Of a stretch of DNA of 64,000 nucleotides, positions 25,165 through 37,600 are shown piece by piece. Both the position numbers and the translations under genes were made by a program. The notes beneath the pieces are model-generated. The model ran no database searches. It had not been told where the DNA came from and saw only the letters and a list, made by a program, of their open reading frames with translations. The DNA comes from Punctularia strigosozonata HHB-11173 SS5. Taxonomy: Eukaryota; Basidiomycota; Agaricomycetes; Corticiales; Punctulariaceae. Positions within the stretch are counted from its first letter, which is position 1. Every line of letters begins with the position of its first letter. The stretch is taken from positions 1,096,805-1,160,804 of the forward strand of contig NW_006767439.1 in NCBI RefSeq assembly GCF_000264995.1. Direction: 5' to 3'.

Positions 25165-26439
25165 ATGGTGGACGCGGGCCTTACGAATCGATGCTATAGA
25201 ACGGAGTACTGCCTGAGTATATATCATTATCCTTGGATTGCTACAATATTTTGAACTGTATCGTATGAGCTTGGAGTAGACCAATTTAATAGCCGCGTCA
25301 TCGTTCCTCTCATGCATTCCATGTGGTAAACACTCGTGCTTGATTCTTGCAGATCAATACTCGTATGTGGTGTGTTTTCTCCAATCAGCCGTGCGTATTG
25401 ACGTGCGGTGCGGCAACCAGTTGTTCCGCTATTGGGACCGCGCCGGAAATATACCTACCTACCTACCTACCCATAACTATTGCAGACTTTCAGGGCGAAT
25501 ACGATGCACCAGCAGTGTGATCAACGAGCAACCGGAAGCAGAGCAGAGCTTCGAATCCCAGGCTGTGAAAACTATCGGACATTCGAGTACAAGTCAAGAA
25601 ATGTTGATTTGTGCAAGTCTGAACCATAAAGGACGACAATGATCATCCCGGGGTCACAAATGATTTCATGGTCAAATCCAGCTTACTACAAAAGTGCGAA
25701 GAGAACTCACGACCGCGTGTTGAGTATACAGCCTCAGGCAAGTACATGATGCGAGAGATGGTGGTACCAGACATCCTGAGCAGAGGGCCGTAAGAAGACC
25801 AGAAGGGTATTGAATGGCCGGTCTGGGAGCGGGCGGAAACGAAGCCCCGCCTCTTGCGCCATCTCGAGTCTTTCGGGGAGTGCGCGCAGCCCGATTTGGG
25901 CAACGGAAGGACCCGGAGGCGCGGCGGTAGGTAGGCAATGCTGTGCGGCGTGCTCCATCCGTGCGCATGCGCATCGTCTCTGGCAGTCCCAACGAGCTAA
26001 GCATGCGCTGGCCGGCAACGTTCATCCGGATGCAAGGTCGTTCGGGACGCTGAAGTCAACAGGATTCGAACCAAAAACTTCCGTATCTCCATCTACCATC
26101 GGGCTTGCGATCAACATTCGCGTCATATCTTGCTAGTACAGTCGTGTTCGATGGCCTTTCTTCCGTACATGCGTTCACTCCCATTGATCCGTCTAAGACC
26201 ACCACTCTGCCCTGCTTGTGGCGTACTTAACTCGGTCATTCGCACTTTCCGAAACATCGAGTTATGTGCTACACTCCGGCTCGCCGCGCTTTGTAGCACT
26301 TTGCCGGTGCTGCGCTTGGATTACGACGACGTCGATGCAACACGTCGTGTAGCGGGTATCTGACGTAGAGAGGACGATACGAGGACTCTCGGGCAAGTAC
26401 AAAACCACGACCATGTTCAACTGAAAGTTCCAACATCAA
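25165..26439. other. intergenic with TACC microsatellite
   Basis: No gene supported. Five TACC units run at 25452-25471. Opposing ORFs of 94-117 codons at 25672-26136 overlap in several frames and show no motif. A GGATTCGAACC string near 26062 resembles a tRNA T-loop but lacks a pairing stem. Confidence 0.4.
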
Positions 26440-27084
26440 ATGGCTTCGAACCTACTGGACGTAGGGGCCGGCGGAGAGACCGCACAAACGCTCTACTTCG
26501 TCTCCTTTGCGCCTTCGATTCTGACTAGTGACATCGTGGAACAATCCGGAGACGATTGGGCGAAGAGATTTCGCGTGACGACCGACGACTCCCAAAGTCC
26601 CCAGTTGACGACGATATACGACCTTCGCCGCGGAGAAGAACAGGTTCTAGCGCGCATTGAATGGCAGGGACACCCTGTCGTCGAAATTCGGGACATCCTT
26701 GGCAGGCAGTCTGCTCGTAGCTGGCTCGGACTAGTGCCAGATAGAAGGTACGAATGCAACATCAGGTTGTGCATGAACATGCATTGACCCTCGAACCTTC
26801 CAGTGCAAGGAATATGGAGGCTTCCGGGATCAAATACATTTGGGCTCCTTATCTGGATGATATCTGCGTACGCCGATGTTTCAGAGCTTTGTTGACACTT
26901 TCCTCAACCTGATCCATAACAGCTGTATCTTCCAGATGAGAACTTCACCCGTATCGTCGCGCGTGCGACGAAGAAAGCGGATATGGCCGTATTGCAACTC
27001 AGCAGAGACGCCATCGAGCTCAAGCTTCAGGAAATTGCAATCCTGGCGGTAATCTTGCTGCTAAGCGGGAGAAACATCGACTGA
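26440..27084 (+). CDS. DUF6593-like protein, cluster copy 2
   Basis: First of three plus-strand copies. Exons 26440-26747, 26804-26867 (64 nt) and 26923-27084 (162 nt) give 177 residues; introns are phase 2 and phase 0. Landmarks: TLYFVSFAPSILTSDIVEQ, RFRVTTDD, the polar turn and strand QVLARIEWQGHPVVEIRDIL, SWLGLVPDR, the tryptophan strand IKYIWAPYLDD, LYLPDENFTRIVARATK, and the C-terminal ILAVILLLSGRNID. There is no signal peptide. Together with copy 3 it forms a subgroup marked by an SDIVEQ/CEIVEQ segment and a YVW/YDW-type strand. It is probably cytosolic or peripherally membrane-bound. Function is unknown; a compact Tubby-C/LURP-one-like fold is my inference. Confidence 0.87.
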
Positions 27085-28024
27085 TGATAGCAGAATTCGA
27101 GATCGGGGCCGGGCCCCGTTTCATTTCGGCGAGAAATGAGCACCCTGGGAGGCGCGTTGCGACCATGTCGCTCTCGTAACGATCTGCTTGTCTAGTGATA
27201 GCTGTTCCTGGTGTACAACGCTCGGTGCTTGTCCAAGCCATTGCTAGATCCGCTGATGGCAAGGGTTCTCCGCGTGACTCACCAACACTTCAAGAATGAT
27301 GTCCAGAAGGTCGGTACGAAGACCTCTGCCAATGGTCGTTCACATGCATCGAGTGCCTCAAGAACAAATTCCAGCAAGCTCGTGGTCATCTAGCATATCA
27401 TAGGATCCCCTACGTGATCAACATGAACCACTTCCGAGCCCGCCGCTCCTTAGTATAGCGGATGTGCCGTCTATTGTGAGTCCTGATGTCATCCCTCGAG
27501 AAGCACCGCGAGGCACCGCCACTAAGGGGTGCGGCTTCCATGGCCGTTCCCGAACGCTAATCGGAATGTCGGGGAACCGGAGCCGCCTTCTACTCTGACC
27601 ACCATCACCGTTCAAGCAGATGGTCCTGCCTTCCACGACTCCGGGTTTTAGCGCCTGCATTGGGTCTTGCGCCGCTCAAGCCCCTGCCCACCGTTTGATT
27701 TGACGCCTCTCGTTTTACCCGGGACGGGCTTCACCCTCGTTTGGCTATGCGCGGGGCTCACTGCCCTGTCACTACCACTGTTCTCTCATGTGTCGTGTCG
27801 TATCGGCGGGCGGGCGTCTGTGAGACTCACGATAGGTGATTCGATGCCGCGTTTTCTCCTTTCGTGCGCCTGTCTCCGGCGGCTGGTTCGGTGTCTGGCG
27901 TCAGCTGCAGGCGGAAATCTCTGGCCGTGCCGGGTCCTCTAAACAATATTGAAAGATGAGGAGTACAAAAGGTGGGAGGAGTCGATCGGTGTGAGCAGCG
28001 CAAACGTACCTCAAGTTGATCGAC
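27085..28024. other. intergenic between DUF6593-like copies 2 and 3
   Basis: About 0.9 kb with no supported gene. Small ORFs at 27418-27660 (minus) and 27667-27942 (plus) show no family resemblance, and I see no decayed DUF6593-like copy between the two genes. Confidence 0.4.
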
Positions 28025-28661
28025 ATGGACGCACTCGTCTCAGCACTCGGAGGAGAAGGTGGACGGACCCTGCATTTCATTAACCTGTCTTCGACCATTT
28101 TGGACTGCGAAATCGTCGAGCAAGGATGGGGTGGGCCATCTACGAGCTATAGGATCCATACGGATACGGGCTCTTCGACGGCACAGACGTCGGTAGTCGC
28201 GACTCACGGCGGTAATCCCACCATGATAGCGAGGGTCGACTGGTCGTATACTCCCTACGTCGAGATACGCGAACATCTTGGACGAACCCCCGCCCGAGAT
28301 TGGCTTGTTCTGTCTGGAGATCGAAGGTAGGGCCCCTTCCTGAACGATACGCAGACACGAGCTAACATTTCTGCGAATGTTCAGTGCTAGACGCGTTCAC
28401 GTAAATCGCGTGCGTTACGACTGGGCACCTCTCATGAACGATCTTTGCGTGAGTGCGAGGTCCGATAGCCTTCAGCGTCGTTAATGATAGATTTTCTAGT
28501 TGTACGTTCCGGATCCGATATCTCCTCGGATCATCGCTCGTTGCGTAAAGACGCGACAGAGCGTCACGCTTCACCTCAGCAAGGAAGCTGTCGACCTGTG
28601 CTTGGTCGAGACGTCGATCGTCGCCGTTGTGTTGATGCTCAGCGGCAAGAACATCGACTGA
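28025..28661 (+). CDS. DUF6593-like protein, cluster copy 3
   Basis: Exons 28025-28326, 28385-28448 (64 nt) and 28500-28661 (162 nt) give 175 residues with the same intron phases as copy 2. Landmarks: TLHFINLSSTILDCEIVEQ, SYRIHTDTGSS, MIARVDWSYTPYVEIREHLG, ARDWLVLSGDR, VRYDWAPLMND, LYVPDPISPRIIARCVKTR and the final SIVAVVLMLSGKNID. The start is the ATG at 28025 (MDALVSALGG). It lies 0.9 kb downstream of copy 2 in the same direction and is its closest relative here, so the pair looks like a tandem duplication. Function unknown. Confidence 0.87.
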
Positions 28662-29749
28662 GACCGGCACCCTACCCAAAGCGCGGTCGCAGGGCTCCTG
28701 GATCGGTCCTGGACTCTGCGCACTTGCTCGGACTCTCACTCCAAAAGACTCGCGCGGATGATCAGTATTACGATAATTAGGTTATTTCATTGTTATGGAT
28801 TGTAGAGCATGATACCATTGCTGTCGGTTATTTTGTATTCGTTGTGCTTTCCAATTCGTAAATAAACTTTTGCTGAAGCATGCTAGTAACCCTAACCCAT
28901 TGCCTCAAGCTGTGCGCTGCCGGGCACTATTTTGCAACCTTGCGTTTAACGTCAGGCCTCCATTGTGGTCGATTTTGTGCTTGATCATACCAGCATCAGG
29001 AACTATGCTAAAATAATCTATGCCGGTCTTCGTCATCCGGTGCCCCGAGAACGCGCTCCTTATGGAAGATCATGCACATCGCATACATAAAGCAAAGCAC
29101 GCTATCCTTAGCCCACGCAGAAGCTCATCTTGCCAAGAATAAGAGGGCTTGAGTCATTCACTACATAATGTGCCGTGGTCACCGTTGCGTTTGACCTGGG
29201 AAGCCGTCGGAGGCCACAACACAGAATCGGTATGAGTACGGGATGCACCTTGTCCTCCTCTCATCTACACCTCACCAATGCGTACGTCTGTTCAACAGTC
29301 AACTCCATCTTCTACTCAAGGTTCCCCTACCACCAGAACTTCTATCACTATCCACAACTCCAGCGATCCATTACGGGCCCCAAAACGGAAGCTTCACGTA
29401 ACCTTGGCCCCAGGTCGACTTGTCATCAATGGCCTAGGTTCTCTTGCGCGGCTCTCACAGCCATTCGGGAGAGATCATCGCTCCTGCCAATCAGGTTTCC
29501 AGCTTTGTCTACCAGACAATCGTTAGAGGATGACGATGCCGCACTCCCCGCCGAGCTCATATGATGTGGTAAAACATTGTGCCATGGGCTCATACCGCGC
29601 CGCTCGACGGTCCGGTCTGCGTCCCCTTAGTAAACTGCGCAGTAACTCCTCGACGGCTCCTGTGTCATCGTCGGGAATTGGGAAGGCGCGGATGGCGTAC
29701 AAATATCTGCTGAAGGGGTGGAACCACAACGCTCAACGGTGGGTCGCCC
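28662..29749. other. intergenic with telomere-like motif
   Basis: TAACCCTAACCC occurs at 28887-28898, about 230 nt after the upstream stop. ORFs at 29175-29564 and 29278-29526 are serine/threonine-rich and unlike any family I know; they could be a small exon or chance. No gene called. Confidence 0.35.
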
Positions 29750-30391
29750 ATGATGACTGCATCCCAGCTCAGCAACTCCTCTTATACTCTGCGATACACG
29801 GCTTTCTCACCGAGTGTGCTGGAATGTGACGTGGTGGACTCTACGAGCGCATGCCGCTACACGGTGGGGACGATTTCCACATTCGGATCGCTGCTGACTA
29901 CCGTCAGAGACCATCCCAGCCAGAATAAGATCGCGATGATCAACTGGCAAGAGTCTGCGACCGTCGAAATTCAAGGATACAGCGAGGGAATGAACATCGC
30001 AGACTGGCTCGTCCGCTCCGAAGACTCCAGGTTATTGAATGACATCCTCAAATCATTACGGCACGCTAACATTTGGTCCTACAATCAGGTCAAGGACGAT
30101 GGAAGTAGGGAACATGCGCTATCGATGGATGCCGATTGGTGACCACCTCTGTGTAAGTTTCGCGGAAGCAGTCGGTAATCGGAAACCATCCAGCTTACAC
30201 GTCCAGTTCAGCTGACAATGCACCTTACGCCCACGGCAGACAGTAGCTCTACGCTCTGCATCTTGTGTCGCGTTACTAAATCTCGGACGGAAATCACACT
30301 GGAGCTGTCTCGAGAGGCTATGGTCATCGGCCTCGAGATACCTGCAGTTGTCGCTACGGTCATATTGATGAGCGGGAAGAACATCGACTAA
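29750..30391 (+). CDS. DUF6593-like protein, cluster copy 4
   Basis: Exons 29750-30030, 30089-30152 (64 nt) and 30212-30391 (180 nt) give 174 residues. Landmarks: YTAFSPSVLECDVVDSTS, CRYTVGTI, LLTTVRDHPSQNKIAMINW, ADWLVRSEDSR, MEVGNMRYRWMPIGDHLC, LTMHL, CRVTKSRTEITLELSREA and the final VVATVILMSGKNID. The last exon is 18 nt longer than in copies 2 and 3. Details such as CDVVDS, WLVRSE, the MEVG element and LTMHL make it closer to the minus-strand copies at 40-45 kb than to its plus-strand neighbours. The alternative start at 29753 changes one residue. Confidence 0.87.
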
Positions 30392-33300
30392 AAGAATCCC
30401 GAGCGTTCCCAGCCGGTTACGCTCGCGGCATCCGGACGGAATGGCGAAAACCATCATCCGAAGTCCGTCCGTCCGAGTGAGGATGAAACAAACACGACAT
30501 GCCACGGCTTCTGCCATACAGTCAGTTATCTGCTTGATCAGTTTCATGGAACGTCGCTCACGAGGATTCGATAGGCGTGCCGATTACTACCGTAGCTCCC
30601 AGTCTCCGTTTCCCAGGAACCGAAGTTGCGCCGTGGGACTCTTTATCGCGGTGAGATGAATGCACGCGTACACAGTTTGCCGTTTGACTCCGTTCGTGTA
30701 GTTATATGGCCACCTTGTACCTATGAATTTAGTGAATGCATGTTCGTAGCCGAACATTCGTCAGTGGACGTGAGGACTGTAAATGAATCTCTGCGGATAC
30801 CGTTTAGGTATGAGAACGACGAGCGACTAAGGCGTGGTGGCAGTTGCAGAGCGAATGGGTATGCTCTTGCTCTACAAGCAGATTAGACAGATCTGGCGCA
30901 ATTCCGAGTCCGCGGAGCGTGATAAATGAGCTTGGACAGAGTCAAGACAGTACATGCATGCACAGGACGCAGCTTGTACATCGCGCGTGGCATTGGCGAT
31001 GCCTAGGAAGGTGATAGTATATCCTGACCCTGATTGACCCCATATGGAAGGTGAAAGGGATTAGACTGCTGCGGGCGAGGTCCAGAACGAGCGTTCCAAG
31101 ATATATCAGTCTCTCAGAAGATTATTGGCTGAAAAAGCATGCGAGAAGGAGCCAAGAAATGAGATGGTTGATGTGCCACAGAGTGAGCAACGTATGATAC
31201 CGTGTCGGACACGGTATTATACCACCTCGATTAGGTCTTCGGCATTAGTGTTAATTCACCTGATCTCTGGGCTCTCACGTGTATGACGTGGCCATCCTCA
31301 GGCTGTATCGTTCACTCGTTGTCAGTGACCACCGGCACCTCACATGAACGCAACTATGCATACCACGACCCTCAGTGTTGTCATCGCATCACCAGGACAT
31401 TGCAAAGTACTGCAGCGCGGTCATTCGCCACAATCCCTGAGAAATGGGAACGTAGACCCCCGTCCCGCGGCATGGCAAAAATGAACATCCGTATGTTCAG
31501 AGAGAAAGAAGGACGGGATGGTCCAGGAACGCTGAGATCCGCCGGCGCAACGCATCGCCTGGAGCGCCTCGTTTGGATATTGACTTTGAACTCATGTGCC
31601 CTGAGAGCGAGAACTCGTGATCCCAAACACGATCGACCCGGGTGCCGGCCGTTGCGTGGCATTCAATAAGCTTCCGATCCAATACCAGCTTCGGCGGCGA
31701 GCTGTGCCGCGTTAATAGCTTTGCTGCAGGTGAGGGAGTCGGGGACGCTGAGAAAGAGAGAGAGAATTGGTGGCGTATGTCCGACTCGGAGCAGAGTACA
31801 TAGATCTGGAAGATTTCGGTCGCGATTTGCCTCCGTAACGGAGCGATCTGGTGGCTGTGGGACGTTCGTGCCTTCCTGATTCTGGATGATTGATTGATTC
31901 AGTCACTCACTCATCCGTAACCGCTGGAAGGCGTGGTCCGGAATAATGCGGGTCAAGGAGAGGCCTATACGGGCGTCAACGAGCGCAGTGACTGCGTCAG
32001 TACGATGCGGATATGATGTATCACTTTACTTACTTGTCGGCGTGCTGTGTTGATACACCATACATCCCAGCGCGGTCCGACATACACAGCTTCACTGATA
32101 TACGTCGCTCTGTGAGACCGTCCCCGACTCCTCGTCCGAGTAATGATGGAATATTATCCAATGCCCACGCCCATGAACCCAGACCTTTAGGTACTCAGGC
32201 ACGTCGATATGGAACGGGTCTGCGGAGATCGTGGCTGGTCCGATGTCTTCCTGCCGCCGGGATCAGGTCATCAGGAGTGTGGGTCGAGTACACGTATGTA
32301 TGGGTCGAAGATCAGAGAAGGAGTGCCATCCTTACACTGACAGAGTGCTCGCGGAGAGCTCGGCGACGCTCCGAGCATGACGGAGATCGTTATATGAGAT
32401 CGTTGGTCATGCGGCATCGCTCTGTATTGTTGGTCCGCGCGGGACGGAGGAGAGGGGGGCACAGCTTGCGTGAGCGAATGCCGCACACTCTAGACGTCGC
32501 CTGACGGCCCTGGACATCATGTTGTGTCGGAGAACAGCGCGCGGAGATGGCATGGAGGAGGTTATCCTTGGACTTTGTGGGCGATCGTGTGTCGACCAGA
32601 GCAATATCAGAGCACGGCGGATTGGACGAAGGCATGGCGAAACATCATGACGGGCTTGCTGGCGTGCGTTACAAAGCGTGCGAGCAGTCCAAGCTGATGA
32701 AGACAAGATTGCGGGGGCTCGAGCAGAGGATGTTTGCCGAGCTGACGTGTCCGTTACAAGATTCATACCGGCCAAGTCGCGTCAGACCACCACTACGCCT
32801 GACGTGAGGCATGGATACGGGTATGGCACGTGAGAATGCAGACGACGCGCACCTATTTGCTACCGAGTTCGCCAACTTTTGACTATCCCATAACCCAGCT
32901 GAACAACTTGCCTCGAATACAGATCGCGAACCGAAGTCTCAGGTTTCTATTTCGTAAATGTAATAAAAAAACGACTGGTTGAAACAGAGTCAGTAACGAG
33001 TTTTTGGAACCTTAGAACGAGCGAGGCCTGAGCGTGCAGCAAGACAAGCAATCGAGACGAGCGTCTCCCGCCTCCCGACGCCCGACGCCACGCGAGCAAA
33101 GCACCGCCATGCTCCTTTTTGGGGCATACAAGCTACCTTTCCGGTAACCACCCCTTCGCGCCCTCGAAGCCCGCCGCTCGCTCGATCACCAAACGCTCTT
33201 CCGGCCTCGGACGACCTTTCAAATTCAGTATTTATCAGTGAATATCTTTTATTCTGATTTTTTGACTACCGATCTAGCTTTGGGATCCATCAAATCTTTT

Positions 33301-34602
33301 CGCATCTTCGCCTATACACCTTCCTACTCGCTTTACACATGAAAACTGTTGCTTACACTCATCCTGATGTCGAACCTTAGTTTAAGATTTTAACAACTAG
33401 GCGAGACTGTAAGACCCCTATGGGTTCCTCCAGGACTCGATTTTCTCGGACCCAACTACGCACTTTCACCTATCTAGAGCGCATTTTAATGCACATCAAA
33501 GAGGGCTGGAGGCCCTCACATACATGGCATCTTCTTTTTGCCATGGCGCTTGGTTGTAACTGTGAGATCCTATCTTTGATTTGCCCGAAGTCTGACATGA
33601 TTTGTCAGAAAGTTTTTGACATCGTTATTCCTGTTAGGAAAGCACTCATCACAGCTCAAAGAACTCGTTTGTAACGCGCCCCGTACTTTGAAATCATAAA
33701 CGGGGCTATGTTATCTATTTTCATCGTAGTGAGTTTACCTGTTCCAAGTCGAATGTGTTCTGCCTTTCGTATGGTGAACGTCAATTAACCGTCAATGAAC
33801 ACAGGTGTGTCTCCCCTACCTTGAAGCTTACTGCTCAAAAGAATGCGTCTTCGGGGTTTCTGAGCCGCATGTTTGCACAAAAGCAACCGTTGCCAGTCAT
33901 TTGACAGGAGAGATCATAGTGGCGACCCCCGGATCGTGAATCGTGATTCATTTATTACATGTCCGTGTCGTCACAACTGCTTCCGGGCCTTCGACATGAT
34001 AGAAGACGTGAACCGGAGCGCACTTCGCCTAGCCAATTCCCAGGAGCAGACGCTCCTGTTCGGATCGTGGTCGAATGTATTGCATCCCGGAAGGCAAGCT
34101 CAGCCAATGCTCAGCGGACTCCGGAGCGGAACGTTCAGGGAGACGAACAAGCCGCCGCCCCGGCCGACGGTCGCAGTGGCACAGCCGCGCAAAGCCGATT
34201 GGGCGGCGCACGCGAAGCGCAGGCGGACGACGTAGACGTGACGTCATGGCAGCCGCCCAAAGCGGCAGGACCCTCTTTTTCGCCAGAAGAGATCCGAAGG
34301 GGGGGGCTCATCGTAACGCGTTACACAACCTGCCGCGTTCGTTTTCTCTTGTGGAGCCCCGACCTCTTGCGATTGTGCGGACGTTGTCACGGCCAGAGAG
34401 CCTCGCACTCGCACTCGTACACGCACAAACCACCACTCGTCGTCGTCGTCTCGCCCAGCGACCGCGACCCCGCTGCGGCTTACACCAGCAACATACGACC
34501 AGCCACGACCAGCGCGCGCGCACCTCCTGCTAATCAGCGCCCCGCGGCAGGCGGAGCTTCTGGATGTGAATAGCGGCGCGTCCCGCCGTACACAGCAGCG
34601 CC
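30392..34602. other. 4.2 kb without a supported gene; AT-richer patch
   Basis: I see no gene up to the RNA-binding protein start. The stretch 32940-33900 is clearly richer in A+T than its surroundings and contains TGTAAGACCCC at 33409, which resembles the start of some fungal LTRs; I could not find a matching end or a target duplication. GA-rich simple sequence lies near 31750-31775. ORFs of 120-204 codons at 33873-34573 are in a GC-rich promoter-like area and overlap in several frames. Confidence 0.35.
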
Positions 34603-37600
34603 ATGGCCTTATTCGCAGTGCGTCTCACCGTCTCCGGGCGCCTCGCCGATCCATCGCTGAACGTAACACCAGGACCACTCGTCGCGACCCGCACCCGACT
34701 ACCCCACCACCACCACCACCAACAATAACAACCACACCCACCCGTCGCTGCCGTTATCGTCATCACCACTAGGCCAACCCCCACCTCAGACCACGCACGC
34801 GATCCTGAACACGACTAATCCCGCTCTGTCGCGTCCGGGCAGCAGCGGCATCGGAGCAGGAGCGGGAGCGCTCTTGACCGCCGCCTCGCCCGCGCCCTCG
34901 CGCCCGCCGCCGACGGACGACGACATCGAGGCCGTCATCCAGATGGCGACCGCGTCGCACATGTCCTCGCCCGGCGCGCCTATGCGCGACACCCGCACGC
35001 AGCTGTTCGTGGGCAACGTGAGTTATCCTCCTTCCTCTTCCTCCTCCCTTCCTTTCTCTTTCCCTTCTCTTCCTCTCGGATGTCTTTATTTCTTGTTTCT
35101 CGTCGGATCGGGGCGGGGCTGTATGCGCTTTGGGTGATTGGTGGATGGGGTATGCGAGATCGTGGATCGCAGGCTCCCTCCGAATCGAATCGGGACAAGG
35201 CGAATCGACACTTCCGTCCATTTTCACCCATACATCAGGAAAAATCGGACTATCGAAAGAGTCGCTTATTGGGTACCGAAACCCTCTAAAGCTACTAAAT
35301 GAGCACGTTTTAGTACGTTTTAGGAGGTTTTTATCAATTCCGGTTTTTCCTGATGTATCCCTGCTCTGACTTCTTGAGACTGACACGAACCCCGATGACC
35401 CCCCCTCTAGCTCCCCTACCGCGTCCGCTGGCAAGACCTCAAAGACCTCTTCCGCAAAGCCGGCACCGTCCTCCGCGCCGACGTCTCCCTCGGGCCGGAT
35501 AACCGCTCCAGGGGGTACGGCACCGTCCTCCTCGCCTCCGCGGAAGACGCCGGGCGCGCGATCGACATGTTTAACGGGTACTCGTGGCAGACGAGGGTGT
35601 TGGAGGTCAGGCCGGATCGGCTCGGGGAGGGCGCGGATCCGTTGAGCGCGGTGGGGAGCGGGATGGGAGGGGTGGGGACGCCGATAGGGGGAGGGGCGGG
35701 GACGCCGTTGGGAGGGGCCGTTGGAGCGTTGGGAGGGGCCGTTGGAGCGTTGGGAGGTGGTGTTGGAGCTTTGGGAGGGGCCGTTGGAGCGTTGGGAGGG
35801 GCCGTTGGAGCGTTGGGAGGTGGTGTTGGAGCTTTGGGAGGTATGGGGTTGGGGACGCCGTTGGGCGGGCATGGTCATTCGTTGGGCGAGCTCGGCCAGG
35901 GATCGTCGAGGCCCGGGAGCAGCGCGGGCGGGTTGGGACCCGGACCCGCGCCGGGTCCGCCGAGTCGGACGCTGTTCGTAGGGAACGTGAGTCTTCCCCC
36001 CCCCCTCTCTCGCCCATATAGCCAGCCGTGCTGACTTTTTTTTTTCCGAACGTGCTGCCAGCTCCCGTTCCATACGCAGTGGCAGGACCTGAAGGACCTG
36101 TTTCGCCAGGCGGGCGTCATTTTGAGGGCGGACGTCGCGCTCGGGCAGGATGGGCGGAGCAGGGGGTTTGGTATGGTCAGTTTTGCGACGGAGGCGGACG
36201 CGGAGAGGGCGGTGAGGATGTTTAATGGGTTAGTGATTCTCTCTTTTATCTCTTTCTTGTTCTCGTCTGTTTCCTTCTCGTTTGGCGTGCAGTGGGAGGC
36301 TTAGGATTTTCTTTTTTCTTGGCGTATGCGCGTTTTCTTTTCTTTTTCTTTCATACGCGTTCTCTCGCCGTTATGGGACGGTCTCCGTAGGCGTATATGC
36401 GCCTCCGCTATTTTTTTCTTCTCTATTTTTCTCCCTTCGGTTTCTGGCGGGCCTGCTTTGGTTTCTGTGTCGCAACTCTGGTCGGGTGTGCGCCCTCTTG
36501 GGATGGGTTCGCGGGCGCGGGCGTATATGCGCACTATCCTTCGATTTTCTCTCTTTATTGCACCCCAATCGAGCGCATGTGTATTTGGGCACACGTGTGC
36601 ATCCCTGTCCCTTGCATCCTTCCGGGTTGTTTCAATTGTTCAGACACTTGTTTTCGTCCATTTGAGAACTCATCTTGACCACCTTCGTTCCGTACATACG
36701 CCCTATTACTTGCGACCCATGATCGCTCACGCATTCGTCGCAGCTACGAATACAACGGCAGGCCCTTGAAGGTCCACTTTGACAAATTTGGGAGCCTGTC
36801 GCAGCCCGCGACGGCGCCGACGTCACCCATCCCGGGGTCGGCGTTCGCGCACTCGCCGTTCGGCGGCGTGTCCTCGGCGGGCGCTCTGCTGAGCGCGATG
36901 TCGCACCTACCCCACTCACCGCTATCGTTATCGTTGGGCGGACAAGGACAAGCATCAACCTCCCGGGCGCTCTCTCCGTTCGCGCTCCAGGGATCGTCGC
37001 CCACGGGAGAGCAGGCCTGGCAGAGTCAGTCGCAATACCTGCAAGACCGGCGAGGTAGCCAGGGACAGGACCAACATCACCATCAGGGCCCACCGGGGCA
37101 TATCAGCATGCCCCAGGGATACCACCTCGACGTCGGCCCGCCGTCCGGACCGAGTTCGCCGTACTACTCGCCTTATGGAGGAGGAGGATACTCAGCGTTT
37201 TCGGTCAGCTCGCTGCTGCAGAACCCCAGCGGGGGGCGCCATCCGCTCGCGAGCTCGCTCTCTCCGCAAGACTCAGCTTCGGGCTCTAGCGGGAACTCGC
37301 ATGACACGACGCCGTCGTCTGATCGGTCCGGCCCGTCGATGACCTCGGGAACGTCCGCGCAGACGCAAAGGGCGACGTCGGATTCGGTGCTCAGCACGGC
37401 CGGCACCTCGTCGTCGCCATCGTCATCGCCTCAGCCTCCCTCCGTCGGACGGCACTCGTCGCATCCTGGGACCATCCCGCTTCCACCCCCGCCACCCATC
37501 AGCGCGTTCCCCGCCTTGGGAACGCTCTCGCCGCATCTCATGAGCGGCCCTCACGGGCCACCGATGATGACGCCCCCTCACCATTACCAGCTGTCGCCGA

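Noticed and set aside
26050-26080. tRNA-like T-loop (GGTTCGAATCC on minus)
   Set aside because: Flanking bases do not pair as a T-stem and no acceptor or anticodon arms could be placed.
34769-36073. 434-codon minus-strand ORF across the RNA-binding protein gene
   Set aside because: It runs antisense through two RRM exons, introns and the minisatellite; its composition is a reflection of the GC-rich repeat, and it has no domain.
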